A DNA stretch of 64,000 bases from Phenylobacterium sp. RIFCSPHIGHO2_01_FULL_69_31 (lineage in GTDB: Bacteria > Pseudomonadota > Alphaproteobacteria > Caulobacterales > Caulobacteraceae): assembly GCF_001824475.1 (NCBI RefSeq), contig NZ_MHXN01000014.1, positions 95,847-159,846 of the forward strand. Direction: 5' to 3'. The position numbers were made by a program, and so were the translations under genes. The notes under the pieces were generated by a model that made no database searches, was not told where the DNA came from, and saw only the letters and a list, made by a program, of their open reading frames with translations. Below, piece by piece: positions 46,197-54,795 of the stretch. Each line of letters begins with the position of its first letter. Within the stretch, counting starts at the first letter, position 1.

Positions 46197-46814
46197 TTGC
46201 AAGTCCTGGAACTGATCATTTTCGCCGGCCTCGCCGTCATCGTGCTGTACCAGCTCTATTCGGTGCTGGGCCGGCGGGTCGGGCGCCAGCCCGAGGACCG
46301 TCCGGCGGTGGAAGCCGCGACCGGCCCGGTGCGCCCGCCCGAGCGGCTGGCCGACCCCATCGACGACGGCGTCGAACTGACCGGCCTGGCCGCCATCAAG
46401 GCCAAGGACCCGTCCTTCGACATGGGCCATTTCCTGGCCGGGGCGAAGGGCGCCTACGAGATGATCGTTAAGGCGTTCGCCGAGGGCGACAAGGCGACGC
46501 TGGGCAACCTGCTGGCGCCGGGGGTGCTTTCCAGCTTCGAGGCCGTGATCGACCAGCGTGCCGCCGAGGGCCGCAGCGAAACGGTCGAGTTCTTCCATCC
46601 GCCCCGGGCGGACCTGGAGAAGGCGCAAGTTGTCCAAGGCGACCTGGCGCAGGTGACCGTGCGCTTCCTGGCGGAGTTCCGCAGCCGCACCAAGGGTCCG
46701 GAAGGCGAAGGCGTCGACGACCGCCGCACCGCCGAGCTGTGGACGTTCGAGCGCCGCCTGAAGAGCCGCGATCCCAACTGGACCCTGGTCCACGTCGACG
46801 CCGCCGAGGCCTGA
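46197..46814 (+). CDS. Tim44/TimA-domain membrane protein
   Basis: The 205-residue protein starts at TTG 46197 and has one N-terminal membrane helix (LELIIFAGLAVIVLYQLYSVLG), then a linker and a Tim44-like domain: FDMGHFLAGAKGAYEMIVKAFAEGDKATLGNLLAPGVLSSFEAVI ... ELWTFERRLKSRDPNWTLVHVDAAEA. Mitochondrial Tim44 tethers Hsp70 at the import pore; bacterial homologues (TimA) are membrane-bound with unclear roles. It is the first of three same-strand genes with mltA and the Smr gene, a common alphaproteobacterial order. Confidence 0.92.
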   Translation: MQVLELIIFAGLAVIVLYQLYSVLGRRVGRQPEDRPAVEAATGPVRPPERLADPIDDGVELTGLAAIKAKDPSFDMGHFLAGAKGAYEMIVKAFAEGDKATLGNLLAPGVLSSFEAVIDQRAAEGRSETVEFFHPPRADLEKAQVVQGDLAQVTVRFLAEFRSRTKGPEGEGVDDRRTAELWTFERRLKSRDPNWTLVHVDAAEA

Positions 46815-46821
46815 GTTCCGC

Positions 46822-47946
46822 ATGCGCTGGGGGGTTGTCGCGGCTGCTTTTGCGGCCCTGGCGGTGGCCGCCTGCGCCACGCCGTACGAGCACGGGCCGA
46901 TTCCGCCGGGCTATCCCCCGCTTCCCGCGCCGGCGCCCCGGCCCTCCCCGCCGCCTGAGCCGCCGCGGGTGGTCGAGCTGCCGCAACTGCCCGGATGGGC
47001 GGCAGAGGACCACGACGGCGCCTTCGAAGCCTGGCGGGCGACCTGCCACGGCAGCCGCGACCGCGCCCTGGCCGACCTGTGCGCGCGCGCCCGCGCCCTC
47101 GGCCCCATCGCCCGCGGCGATGGACGGGCGTTCCTCGAGCGGGCTTTCCGCGCCGAGCGGCTGGGATCCGCCGACGGCGTCCTGACCGCCTATTTCGCGC
47201 CGGTCTATGAGGCGCGCCGCCGCCCCGATGCGGAATTCAGCGCACCGGTGCGGCCCAAGCCGGCCGACCTGGTGGTGGCCGACGGCGGCATCGTGCTGCG
47301 CACCCTGCCCGACGGCTCGGCCGAGCCCTACCCCGATCGCGCGGCCATCGAGGCGACGCCAATCGACCGGCCGTTGGCTTGGATGCGGCCCGAGGAGCTG
47401 TTCTTCCTGCAGGTTCAGGGTTCGGGCGTCCTGACCTTCGAGGACGGGACGCGGGCCAAGGCGCTCTACGCGGCCAACAACGGCCAGGCCTTCGCCGGCA
47501 TCGCCAACCCCATGCGTGACCGTGGGCTGCTGGCAAGGGACAACACCTCGGGCGATGCGATCCGGAACTGGCTGGCCGCCCACCGCGGCCCGGCCGCCGA
47601 CGAGGTGATGCGGCTGAACCCCCGCTACGTCTTCTTCCGGCTCACGCCCGACGACGGCAAGCCGCCGGTGGGGGCCGCCAGCATCCCGCTGCCGGCGGGC
47701 CGGGCGGTGGCGGTGGATCCCGCCTTCCACGGCATGGGCGACCTCTTGTGGATCGACGCCGAGGCGCCGCTGCTGGCCGGCGCCTTCCCGGCCTATCGGC
47801 GCCTGGCTACCGCCCTGGATACGGGCGGGGCGATCAAGGGCCAGGTACGCGCCGATCTATACCTGGGCGAAGGGGTTGCGGCCGGGGCCGAGGCAGGGCG
47901 GGTGCGCCACACCCTGCGGCTCTACCGGCTGGTCCCGCGGCCATGA
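46822..47946 (+). CDS. mltA: Membrane-bound lytic murein transglycosylase A
   Basis: The 374-residue lipoprotein has signal MRWGVVAAAFAALAVAAC (lipidated Cys18) and a Pro-rich linker. The MltA domain contains DGVLTAYFAPVYEARR, LAWMRPEELFFLQVQGSG, NPRYVFFRL and ALDTGGAIKGQVRADLYLG, where the Asp is the expected catalytic acid. It cleaves glycan strands producing 1,6-anhydro ends in the periplasm. The stop overlaps the Smr-gene start (ATGA). Confidence 0.96.
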   Translation: MRWGVVAAAFAALAVAACATPYEHGPIPPGYPPLPAPAPRPSPPPEPPRVVELPQLPGWAAEDHDGAFEAWRATCHGSRDRALADLCARARALGPIARGDGRAFLERAFRAERLGSADGVLTAYFAPVYEARRRPDAEFSAPVRPKPADLVVADGGIVLRTLPDGSAEPYPDRAAIEATPIDRPLAWMRPEELFFLQVQGSGVLTFEDGTRAKALYAANNGQAFAGIANPMRDRGLLARDNTSGDAIRNWLAAHRGPAADEVMRLNPRYVFFRLTPDDGKPPVGAASIPLPAGRAVAVDPAFHGMGDLLWIDAEAPLLAGAFPAYRRLATALDTGGAIKGQVRADLYLGEGVAAGAEAGRVRHTLRLYRLVPRP

Positions 47947-48446
47947 AACGCCCGCTGAAGCCGGAGGAGCAGAAGATCTGGTCGATGGTGGCCGCCACCG
48001 TCCATCCCTTGCCCGGCCGCAGCACGCCGAGGAAACCCGCGCCCCAGACCCTCGACGCCCCGGCGCGGATCGAGCCCAAGCGCGCCGAGGAAGCCCGGCA
48101 GCGCCTGCGCGAGGCGCTGGAGGGCATCGAGCCCAATCGCCGCCACCGCATCGCCCGGGAGCGCGAGGAGATCGGCGCGCGCATCGACCTGCACGGCATG
48201 ACCCAGGATCGGGCGCGGGCGGCCCTGGAGGCGTTCGTGCTCCGCGCCTTCGATAACGGCTGGCGCGCGGTGCTGGTGATCACCGGCAAGGGCGTCCAGG
48301 GCGACGGGGTCCTGCGCAAGCGCGTGCCCGACTGGCTGGCCGCGCCCCACCTGGCCCATGTGGTCGCCGGCCTCTCCGAAGCCGCCCGCCACCACGGCGG
48401 CGCTGGCGCGCTGTACGTGGCGCTGAAGCGCAAGGCGCGAGGGTGA
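47943..48446 (+). CDS. Smr/MutS2-domain protein
   Basis: The 167-residue protein has a basic N-terminal half and a C-terminal Smr domain: ARIDLHGMTQDRARAALEAFV (LDLHG motif), VLVITGKGVQGDGVLRKRVPDWL and the ALYVALKRK end. Smr domains act as endonucleases or RNA-binding modules. It overlaps mltA by four bases. The gene is followed by a palindromic repeat. Confidence 0.93.
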   Translation: MKRPLKPEEQKIWSMVAATVHPLPGRSTPRKPAPQTLDAPARIEPKRAEEARQRLREALEGIEPNRRHRIAREREEIGARIDLHGMTQDRARAALEAFVLRAFDNGWRAVLVITGKGVQGDGVLRKRVPDWLAAPHLAHVVAGLSEAARHHGGAGALYVALKRKARG

Positions 48447-48457
48447 CCTTCAACGTT

Positions 48458-48502
48458 GCTCCCCATGGGGGGGCTGTCGGCGAAGCTGACTGAGGGGGTC
48501 CC
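48458..48502. repeat. GC-rich palindromic repeat (family B copy), left of DUF559 gene
   Basis: GCTCCCC/GGGGGGC-like stem is followed by TGTCGGCGAAGCTGACTGAGGGGGTCCCC, with GTCGGC/GCTGAC as the second stem. It ends 31 bases before the DUF559 start. Confidence 0.78.
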
Positions 48503-48533
48503 CAGCAGAGCGTGTTCCTGATATGTTCGAGTC

Positions 48534-48899
48534 ATGGATGCCCCGAGCGAAACGCGAGATTTCGCGAAGTTCCTTCGCCGCAATCTGACCTTGCCGGAAG
48601 GCCTGCTCTGGCGGGCGCTTAAAGGCGCCAAGGCCGATGGGCTGAAATTCCGAAGGCAGCACCCGATAGGTCCGTACATCCTCGACTTCTACTGCGCCAG
48701 CATACCCTTGTGCGTTGAGGTGGACGGGGACTCGCACAGCATGGGGCGGCGGCCGGAAGCGGACGAAGCTAGGGACATCTGGCTCGCGGCGAAGGGTATC
48801 CGGACCTTGCGGATCTCGGCCAGCCTGGGGCTCGAAGATGTCGACGACGCCGTTCGGACGATCATCTCAGCGGCGCGGGATGACGATCCAGGCTTCTGA
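48534..48899 (+). CDS. DUF559 / VSR-like endonuclease-domain protein
   Basis: The 121-residue protein reads LRRNLTLPEGLLWRALKGAKADGLKFRRQHPIGPYILDFYCASIPLCVEVDGDSHS. The YILDFYC...VEVDGDSH segment is the PD-(D/E)XK nuclease core with the likely catalytic Asp, Glu and Lys/His. Such proteins are widespread in Caulobacterales and usually of unknown role; possible functions include DNA repair or selfish-element mobility. It is flanked by repeats on both sides and has lower GC than its neighbours by eye. No partner gene is seen. Confidence 0.88.
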   Translation: MDAPSETRDFAKFLRRNLTLPEGLLWRALKGAKADGLKFRRQHPIGPYILDFYCASIPLCVEVDGDSHSMGRRPEADEARDIWLAAKGIRTLRISASLGLEDVDDAVRTIISAARDDDPGF

Positions 48900-48903
48900 G
48901 CGG

Positions 48904-48945
48904 ACCCCCTCCGGCGCTTCGCGCCACCTCCCCCGAAGGGGGAGG
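48904..48945. repeat. GC-rich palindromic repeat (family A copy), right of DUF559 gene
   Basis: CCCCCTCCGGCGC: GGCGC/GCGCC (48913-48925), then CCTCCCCC/GGGGGAGG (48927-48945) and AACTA. It begins five bases after the DUF559 stop and ends before the hisE stop. Confidence 0.8.
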
Positions 48946-48947
48946 AA

Positions 48948-49271
48948 CTACCGCGCCCGCGCGGCCTTTTCGGTGAGGCCCGACGTTCCTTCGCGGGCCT
49001 CGAGTCTCTCGGCGACCTCTTCGAGGCTGACGCCCGCGGCGGCGATGACCACCAGCCAGTGATAGATGAGGTCGGCGCTTTCGGCGGTGAGGGCATCGCG
49101 GTCGCCCTGGGCGGCGGCGATGACGGTCTCGACCGCCTCCTCTCCCATCTTCTTGGCGGCGCGGTCCAGGTCGCCCAGCAGCTGGGCGGTGTAGGACGTG
49201 GAAGTGTCGCCGCCGCGGCGGCTTTCGATGGTGGCGGCGAGGCGGTCGATCACCTGGGCGAAGCGGGTCAT
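48948..49271 (-). CDS. hisE: Phosphoribosyl-ATP pyrophosphatase
   Basis: The 107-residue enzyme has TSYTAQLLGDLDRAAKKMGEEAVETVIAAAQGDRDALTAESADLIYHWLVVIAAAGVS, matching HisE (Mg-binding EEAVE). It removes pyrophosphate in the second step of histidine synthesis. Its ATG 49271 shares one base with the hisF stop region. It is the last gene of hisB-H-A-F-E. Confidence 0.95.
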   Translation of the reverse strand: MTRFAQVIDRLAATIESRRGGDTSTSYTAQLLGDLDRAAKKMGEEAVETVIAAAQGDRDALTAESADLIYHWLVVIAAAGVSLEEVAERLEAREGTSGLTEKAARAR

Positions 49272-50047
49272 CAGGCGGCGAGCTCCGAGAGGCGGACGGG
49301 GATGCCGGCCGCGGCCATGGCGGCCTTGGCTTGGCCGATGGTGATCTCGCCGAAGTGGAAGATCGACGCGGCCAGTACGGCGTCGGCGCCGGCCTGCACC
49401 GCCTCGATCAGGTGCCGCGTGTTTCCCGCGCCGCCCGAGGCGATCACGGGCACGCCCACCGCCGAGGTGACGGCGCGCAGCAGCTCGAGATCGTAGCCGG
49501 TCTTGGCGCCGTCGCGATCCATGGAGGTCAAGAGAATCTCGCCCGCGCCCTTGGCCACCACCTCGACGGCGTAGTCCACCGCGTTCAGGCCCGCGGCGTT
49601 GCGCCCGCCGTGGGTGAACACCTCCCAGTGCTCGCCGACCTTCTTCGCATCCACCGAGACCACCACGGCCTGGCTGCCGAAGGCGTCGGCGCAGCGGGCC
49701 ACCACGTCGCGGTCGTTCACCGCGGCGGTCATGATCGAGATCTTGTCGGCCCCGGCCAGCAGCAGGCGACGCGCGTCGTCCACCGAGCGGATGCCGCCGC
49801 CCACCGACAGGGGCATGAAGCAGACGTCGGCCGTGCGGGCCACCACGTCCAGGATCGTGCCGCGGTTCTCGTGGCTGGCGGTGATGTCCAGGAACATCAG
49901 CTCGTCGGCCCCGGCGGCGTCATAGGCCTGGGCCTGTTCCACCGGATCGCCGGCGTCCACCAGGTTGACGAACTGGACCCCCTTCACCACCCGGCCGTCC
50001 TTCACGTCCAGGCAGGGGATGACCCGGACCTTAAGGCCACTGCTCAC
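49271..50047 (-). CDS. hisF: Imidazole glycerol phosphate synthase subunit HisF
   Basis: The 258-residue TIM barrel starts at GTG 50047 ([26 protein letters not shown]). Catalytic Asp in CLDVKDG and in [15 protein letters not shown], plus phosphate loops [10 protein letters not shown] and [13 protein letters not shown]. It forms imidazole glycerol phosphate and AICAR using ammonia from HisH. GTGA overlap with the hisA stop (50044-50047). Confidence 0.97.
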   Translation of the reverse strand: MSSGLKVRVIPCLDVKDGRVVKGVQFVNLVDAGDPVEQAQAYDAAGADELMFLDITASHENRGTILDVVARTADVCFMPLSVGGGIRSVDDARRLLLAGADKISIMTAAVNDRDVVARCADAFGSQAVVVSVDAKKVGEHWEVFTHGGRNAAGLNAVDYAVEVVAKGAGEILLTSMDRDGAKTGYDLELLRAVTSAVGVPVIASGGAGNTRHLIEAVQAGADAVLAASIFHFGEITIGQAKAAMAAAGIPVRLSELAA

Positions 50048-50775
50048 GCCGCGACCTCGAGGGCCTCGGCGGGGTCGATGGCGCCGTTGTAGAGCGCCCG
50101 GCCCAGGACCGCGCCGGCCACCGGCACGCCCTTGCGCGCCTTCAGCTTGGCGATGTCGTCCACGGTGGCCAGGCCCCCGGCGGCGATCACGGGGATGGAG
50201 ACGGCGTCGGCCATGGTGCCGAACGCCTCGACGTTGAAGCCCATGACGGTGCCGTCGCGGTCGATGTCGGTGACGATGAGGGCGGCGACGCCGGCGTCCT
50301 CGAACCGCTTGGCCACGGTGATGGCGTCCAGGTCGCTGTCGGCGGTCCAGCCGTCGACGGCCACCTTGCCCTTGCGCACGTCGACGCTGACGGCGATCTG
50401 CTCGGGCCAGCGCTTGGCGGCCTCCAGCACGATCTTCGGCTCCTTCACCGCCACCGTGCCGAGGATCACGCGGCTGACGCCCGCCTCGATCCAGCGCTCC
50501 ATGTCCTTGAGCGTGCGGATGCCGCCGCCCAACTGCACCGGCACCGAGACCGAGGACAGGATGGCCTCGACGGCCGAGCCGTTGACGGCCTTGCCCTGGA
50601 CCGCGCCGTTCAGGTCGACCACGTGGATCCAGTGGAAGCCGGCGTCCACGAAGCTCTTCGCCTGGGCCGCGGGTTCGGTGTTGAAGACGGTGGCCGTGGA
50701 GAGGTCGCCGTGCAGGACCCGGACGCACTGGCCGTCCTTCAGGTCGATGGCGGGGTAGAGGATCAAGGGCGCCAC
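50044..50775 (-). CDS. hisA: ProFAR isomerase HisA
   Basis: The 243-residue TIM barrel begins [25 protein letters not shown], with catalytic Asp in AIDLKDG and the second in [12 protein letters not shown]. Phosphate binding is by [12 protein letters not shown] and [12 protein letters not shown]. It isomerises ProFAR to PRFAR. The start overlaps the hisH end by 13 bases (50763-50775). Confidence 0.97.
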   Translation of the reverse strand: MAPLILYPAIDLKDGQCVRVLHGDLSTATVFNTEPAAQAKSFVDAGFHWIHVVDLNGAVQGKAVNGSAVEAILSSVSVPVQLGGGIRTLKDMERWIEAGVSRVILGTVAVKEPKIVLEAAKRWPEQIAVSVDVRKGKVAVDGWTADSDLDAITVAKRFEDAGVAALIVTDIDRDGTVMGFNVEAFGTMADAVSIPVIAAGGLATVDDIAKLKARKGVPVAGAVLGRALYNGAIDPAEALEVAA

Positions 50776-51398
50776 TCCAGGAAGCCGGCCAGGATGTTCA
50801 GGCCGGCGGCTTGTGATTTTTCGGGGTGGAACTGCACCCCGGCGAGGTTGTCCCGGGCCACGGCCGCAGGGAACCGCCCGCCGTGGTCCACATAGGCCGC
50901 CACGTCGCGGGAGTCTTCCGGGAACATGGCGAAGGAGTGGGTGAAATAGACTGGCAGGCCCGCCTTGGGCCCGGCGAACATCGGCAGGTCGGAGACCACG
51001 TCCAGGGTGTTCCAGCCCATGTGCGGCACCTTCAGCGAAGGGTCCGACGGCTGGATCCGGCGCACGTCGGCCGCGATCCAGCCCAGGCCCGGCGTCTCGC
51101 CGAACTCCAGGCCGCGGCTGGCCATCAACTGCATGCCGACGCAGATGCCGAGGAACGGAACGCCGCGGTCCTTCACGGCGGCGTTCATGGCCTCGATGAC
51201 CCCGGTCCGCTCGCTGAGCGCGGACATGCAGGCGGCGAAGGCGCCGACGCCCGGCAGGACGATGCGGTCAGCCCGGGCCACGGTGTCGGGATCGTTGGTC
51301 ACGACGATGTCCGCGGTCCCGGCCGCGGCGCGGACCAGGGCCTTTTCGGCCGAGCGAAGGTTGCCCGACCCGTAGTCGATCAGGGCGACGCTCTGCAT
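50763..51398 (-). CDS. hisH: Imidazole glycerol phosphate synthase glutaminase HisH
   Basis: The 211-residue class I glutamine amidotransferase has [18 protein letters not shown], the nucleophile elbow GICVGMQLM (Cys near residue 86) and the His-Glu pair in [10 protein letters not shown]. It supplies ammonia to HisF. It lies nine bases after hisB and overlaps hisA. Confidence 0.97.
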   Translation of the reverse strand: MQSVALIDYGSGNLRSAEKALVRAAAGTADIVVTNDPDTVARADRIVLPGVGAFAACMSALSERTGVIEAMNAAVKDRGVPFLGICVGMQLMASRGLEFGETPGLGWIAADVRRIQPSDPSLKVPHMGWNTLDVVSDLPMFAGPKAGLPVYFTHSFAMFPEDSRDVAAYVDHGGRFPAAVARDNLAGVQFHPEKSQAAGLNILAGFLEWRP

Positions 51399-51407
51399 AG
51401 GATGTTC

Positions 51408-51998
51408 CTAGAGCACGCCCTTGGTGGAGGGGGCGTGGCCGTGGGTCTTGGGGTCGATCTCCACCGCCTGGCGGACCGCCCGGGCGAGGGCCTTGAAACC
51501 GCTCTCGGCGATGTGGTGGCTGTTGGCGCCGTAGAGGGTCTCGAGGTGCACGCAGGCGCCGCCGTTCATGGCGAAGGCGTGGTGGAATTCCTTGAACAGC
51601 TCGGTGTCCATGTCGCCGACCTTGGGCGTCCGGAACTCGACCTTCCAGATCAGGTAGGGCCGGTTCGAGAAGTCGATGGCGCAGCGGCTCAGGGTCTCGT
51701 CCATCGGGATATAGGCGTGCCCGAAGCGGCGGATGCCCTTGAAACCGTCCAGGGCTTCCTTGATCGCCCGGCCGAGGACGATGCCGGTGTCTTCCACCGT
51801 GTGGTGCATGTCGATGTGCAGGTCGCCCTTGGTCTCGACCTCGATGTCGATGCCGCCGTGACGGGCGAAGCTGTCCAGCATGTGGTCGAAGAAGCCGATC
51901 CCGGTCGAGACCTTGGCATTGCCGACACCGTCCAGGTCCACGGCCACGCGGATCTGGGTCTCCTTGGTGTTGCGGACGACTTCGGCCTTGCGGCTCAT
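51408..51998 (-). CDS. hisB: Imidazoleglycerol-phosphate dehydratase
   Basis: The 196-residue HisB (dehydratase only, no phosphatase domain) has [43 protein letters not shown] and a second metal-ligand set in [13 protein letters not shown] and [20 protein letters not shown]. It uses two Mn ions to dehydrate imidazole glycerol phosphate. It is the first his gene here; hisG, hisD and hisC are not in the window. It lies three bases after the kinase gene. Confidence 0.97.
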   Translation of the reverse strand: MSRKAEVVRNTKETQIRVAVDLDGVGNAKVSTGIGFFDHMLDSFARHGGIDIEVETKGDLHIDMHHTVEDTGIVLGRAIKEALDGFKGIRRFGHAYIPMDETLSRCAIDFSNRPYLIWKVEFRTPKVGDMDTELFKEFHHAFAMNGGACVHLETLYGANSHHIAESGFKALARAVRQAVEIDPKTHGHAPSTKGVL

Positions 51999-52001
51999 CC
52001 T

Positions 52002-52991
52002 TTAAAGTCCCTTGGAGGCGGCCAGGTCCTTGAGGGAGACCTGCGGCCGCGGCCCGTAGTGCGAGATCACCTCGGCGGCCGCGAGCGAGGCCAGCCGGCC
52101 GCAGTCGTGCAGCGACCGCCCCTGGGAGAGGCCGAAGAGGAACCCGGCCGCGTATTGGTCGCCCGCGCCGGTGGTGTCCACGACTTTTTCCACAGGCTCG
52201 GCGGCAATGTGCAGGGTCTCGCCCTTGGAAAGCACGACCGAGCCCTTTTCGCTGCGGGTGACGGCGGCCAGGTCGCAGTGGCGCAGCAGCTGCTCGCAGG
52301 CCTCGTCGAAGTCGGGGGTCTCGTACAGCGCCAGGAGCTCGGCCTCGTTGGCGAACAGGATGTCCACCTGGTTCTCGATGAAGCCGCGCAAGCCCCCGCG
52401 GTGGCGCTCGACCACGAAGCTGTCGGACAGCGTCAGGGCGATCTTGCGGCCCGCGCCGTGGGCGAAGGCGGCGGCCTTGGCGAAGGCGCGCCGGGCGGCT
52501 TCGGCGTCGAACAGGTAGCCCTCGAGGTAGACGACCTTGGAGGCCTCGACCGTCTCCTGGTCCACGTCCTCGTCGGTGAACTCCACCGAGGCGCCCAGGA
52601 AGGTGCACATGGTGCGCTGGGCGTCGGGGGTCACGTTGATCATCGAGACGGCGGTGGCCGGCCCGCCCACCAGGGGCTTGTTCTCGAACCGAGCGCCGAT
52701 GGCGCGCATGTCGTGCGCGAAGACGCGGCCCAGCTGGTCGTCGGCCACCTTGCCCATGAAGGCGCCCTTGCCGCCGAAGCTGGCCAGGCCCGCGATGGTG
52801 TTGGCCGCCGAGCCGCCCGAGGCCTCCACCGCCTGGGCCATCTTCGAATAGAGGGCCGCGCTGGCCTTGGGGTCGACCAGCATCATGGCGCCCTTGGTCA
52901 GGCCGTTCTCCGCCAGGAAGGCGTCCGTGGCCGGCGCGATCACGTCGACGATGGCGTTGCCGATCGCGGCGACGTCGTAAAGCTCGGGCAT
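52002..52991 (-). CDS. PfkB-family carbohydrate kinase, adenosine kinase-like
   Basis: The 329-residue kinase has MPELYDVAAIGNAIVDVIA, substrate loop EASGGSAANTIAGLASFGG and the catalytic signature DTTGAGDQYAAGFLFG (about residues 279-294) with the base Asp. Mid-protein IDxLFANEAELLALY is typical of alphaproteobacterial adenosine kinase-like PfkB members. The substrate is inferred. It sits three bases upstream of hisB, probably in the same operon; AICAR-related purine linkage is possible. Confidence 0.88.
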   Translation of the reverse strand: MPELYDVAAIGNAIVDVIAPATDAFLAENGLTKGAMMLVDPKASAALYSKMAQAVEASGGSAANTIAGLASFGGKGAFMGKVADDQLGRVFAHDMRAIGARFENKPLVGGPATAVSMINVTPDAQRTMCTFLGASVEFTDEDVDQETVEASKVVYLEGYLFDAEAARRAFAKAAAFAHGAGRKIALTLSDSFVVERHRGGLRGFIENQVDILFANEAELLALYETPDFDEACEQLLRHCDLAAVTRSEKGSVVLSKGETLHIAAEPVEKVVDTTGAGDQYAAGFLFGLSQGRSLHDCGRLASLAAAEVISHYGPRPQVSLKDLAASKGL

Positions 52992-53049
52992 TGCTGGCGG
53001 AAATCCCCTTGGGCGCAGGCTGGCGGCTTACAGGCTCACCCGGCGGGTG

Positions 53050-53655
53050 TCATCCCCCCCAGCTCTTGCCGCTGGAATAGCTGCGGCTGGCCATGCGGCC
53101 GCCGAAGCCGCCGCGGCTGATGACGGAGGAGCGGGTCATGACCTTGTCGGGGCCGCGGGCGAGGTCGGGCGGGTCGAAGCTGCGCTGGCCGATGCGGGTG
53201 CGGCCCGTGGAATAGTCGGTCCAGACCCGGCCGCCGTTCGGCGTGTAGAAGCCGCCGTCCCGCCAGTCGCGGTAGAGGCCGCGGCCGCCCCAGCCGCCGT
53301 CCAGCATCCGGCCGACCACAAAGCCGGCGACCAGCGGCCCCCAGAACGAGCCCTGGCCGCCCACGCTGGAGCGCGGAACGCACTGGCCGGGGCCATAGAC
53401 CTCCTCGCAGGTCTTGGAGTCGGCGTAGCGGGCCTCGGCGTTCTCGTCGTCCTTGGCGTTCTTCTGGGCGGTCTCGCAGGCGCTGTCGGGCACCTCGTTC
53501 TTGTCCAGGCACTCCTGAAGCGACTGGTAGGCGTAGGCATCGGTGGGCTTGCCCTGGTCGATGACGGCTTCGGCGGGGCTGTCGCCGCAGGCGGTGAGCG
53601 AAACGCCGCCCGCCGCCATCAGGGTGGTGAGGACCAGTTTGCGGGAACGCTTCAT
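53050..53655 (-). CDS. DUF1190 lipoprotein (YgiB/YjfM-like)
   Basis: The 201-residue protein has a lipoprotein signal MKRSRKLVLTTLMAAGGVSLTAC (Cys23). The DUF1190 domain shows AYQSLQECLDKNEVPDSACETAQKNA, EARYADSKTCEEVYGPGQCVPR with four cysteines, WGPLVAGFVVGRMLDGG, and a Ser/Gly/Arg-rich end. In E. coli yjfM and ygiB lie beside the glutathionylspermidine synthase-like yjfC and ygiC. Here it is the last gene of the minus arm of the cluster, four bases after the DUF350 gene. Function is unknown. Confidence 0.9.
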   Translation of the reverse strand: MKRSRKLVLTTLMAAGGVSLTACGDSPAEAVIDQGKPTDAYAYQSLQECLDKNEVPDSACETAQKNAKDDENAEARYADSKTCEEVYGPGQCVPRSSVGGQGSFWGPLVAGFVVGRMLDGGWGGRGLYRDWRDGGFYTPNGGRVWTDYSTGRTRIGQRSFDPPDLARGPDKVMTRSSVISRGGFGGRMASRSYSSGKSWGG

Positions 53656-53659
53656 GGCC

Positions 53660-54079
53660 TTACGCCGTCATGCAGGCGGCGTTCAGGATGCCGACCGCGA
53701 GCGAGATCGAGAGCAGGTAAAGGGCCGTGGACATCTCGCCCCGCTCGATGCGGGCGGAGACGTCGGGCAGGGCCACGCGGCGCACGACCCAGAAGGTCAC
53801 GATCTGGATCACGCCCGCCAGGATCGCCCAGGCCACGAACTCGGGCAGGGTCGCGGTGTGGGCCAGGGCCGAGGCCAGCGGGATGACGTAGCCCAGCAGC
53901 GCCCCGCCAAGGGCGACGGCCGCGGCCATGTTGCCGGAGCGGATCAGGGCCCCCTCGTCGTGTGGCGTGATCCAGCGGTAGATCGCCTTGAAGATCAGGG
54001 TGAAGCCGCCGGCGGCCAGGAACGCCAGGGCGAAGCTGAGCGCCCCGGCGGCGAAGGTGGCGGGGTCGAACGCGATCAT
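53660..54079 (-). CDS. DUF350 inner-membrane protein (YjfL-like)
   Basis: The 139-residue protein has about four membrane helices (FAAGALSFALAFLAAGGFTLIFKAIY, AALGGALLGYVIPLASALAHTA, FVAWAILAGVIQIVTFWVVR, LYLLSISLAVGILNAACMTA). The pattern FTLIFKAIYRWITPHDEGALIRSGNMAAAVALGG is the DUF350 repeat core. E. coli yjfL is the counterpart. It may be a channel or a membrane-damage sensor partner (unproven). Its start overlaps DUF2491 (ATGA, 54076-54079). Confidence 0.92.
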   Translation of the reverse strand: MIAFDPATFAAGALSFALAFLAAGGFTLIFKAIYRWITPHDEGALIRSGNMAAAVALGGALLGYVIPLASALAHTATLPEFVAWAILAGVIQIVTFWVVRRVALPDVSARIERGEMSTALYLLSISLAVGILNAACMTA

Positions 54080-54720
54080 GCTTCGAATTCTCCAACGTTC
54101 AGCGGAATGCCGACCATGATCTCATGAGTCAGGTCCCCGGCCTCAGGCTCCATCTCGATCGCCAGCAGCAGCTCGCGCCCCTCGCCCGGCAGATCGCGCG
54201 CGAAGAGCATACAGGTCTGGTAGATGCGGCGCACATGCCGGCCCTCGCGATCGTCGAACACCTCCTCCCAGAAGCTGACCGGGTCCTGGCGCTCGTCGGC
54301 GTCGCCGAACCAGAACCGGCGGTACTCGGGCAGGTCGTCGTGGGCGAATGTGCGGGCGCGCAGCCGGTCGGCCCACTGCCGCCGCGCCCGGGCGTCGGGC
54401 GGATAGGCGCTGGCCCAAGGCACGAAGAGGGTGAAATCGTCGGCCTGCTGCCCTTCCGGATCGGGGCTGACCATCTGCAGCATCAGGTCGTCGTCGGTAT
54501 AGAACCGGTGGACGAAACCGTCGGCGCCCAGGTCGATCAGCCCCTGGGCCACGATGGGCAGGGCGTCGGCGCGGAGCTGCACCTTGGTGTCGGCGCCATA
54601 GCGGCGCCAGGCCAGGGGATCGAGGCGTACGCTGCGCCCGATCGTGACGTTGCGCACCACCGGAACGGCCGAAGCGCGAGCCTCGTCCTTGCGTCCGCCG
54701 AACAGTCCGCGAAAAATCAC
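54076..54720 (-). CDS. DUF2491 protein (YjfK-like)
   Basis: The 214-residue soluble protein starts at GTG 54720 with AGGA upstream. It contains VRNVTIGRSVRLDPLAWRRYG, FVHRFYTDDDLMLQMVSPDPEG, FTLFVPWASAYPPDARARRQWADRLRA and a C-terminal EIMVGIPLNVGEFEA, matching DUF2491. It is the first gene of the minus arm, facing DUF2170 across a 75-base promoter region. No enzymatic motif is evident. Confidence 0.9.
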   Translation of the reverse strand: MIFRGLFGGRKDEARASAVPVVRNVTIGRSVRLDPLAWRRYGADTKVQLRADALPIVAQGLIDLGADGFVHRFYTDDDLMLQMVSPDPEGQQADDFTLFVPWASAYPPDARARRQWADRLRARTFAHDDLPEYRRFWFGDADERQDPVSFWEEVFDDREGRHVRRIYQTCMLFARDLPGEGRELLLAIEMEPEAGDLTHEIMVGIPLNVGEFEA

Positions 54721-54742
54721 GTCATCCTGCCTTGTTGGCGCT

Positions 54743-54786
54743 GGACTATAGTCCCATGTTGCGAGGTGTCAAACATACGCGTATGT
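54743..54786. promoter_or_regulatory. Divergent promoter with two perfect palindromes
   Basis: Minus-strand promoter: TTGACA (54772-54767), 16-base spacer, TATAGT (54750-54745), about 20 bases before the DUF2491 GTG. The -10 lies in the palindrome GGACTATAGTCC (54743-54754), which reads TATAGT on both strands, so it could serve as -10 in both directions. A second palindrome, ACATACGCGTATGT (54773-54786), overlaps the -35 edge and is ten bases before the plus-strand ATG. It is a candidate operator. Confidence 0.65.
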
Positions 54787-54795
54787 GTACCATGA

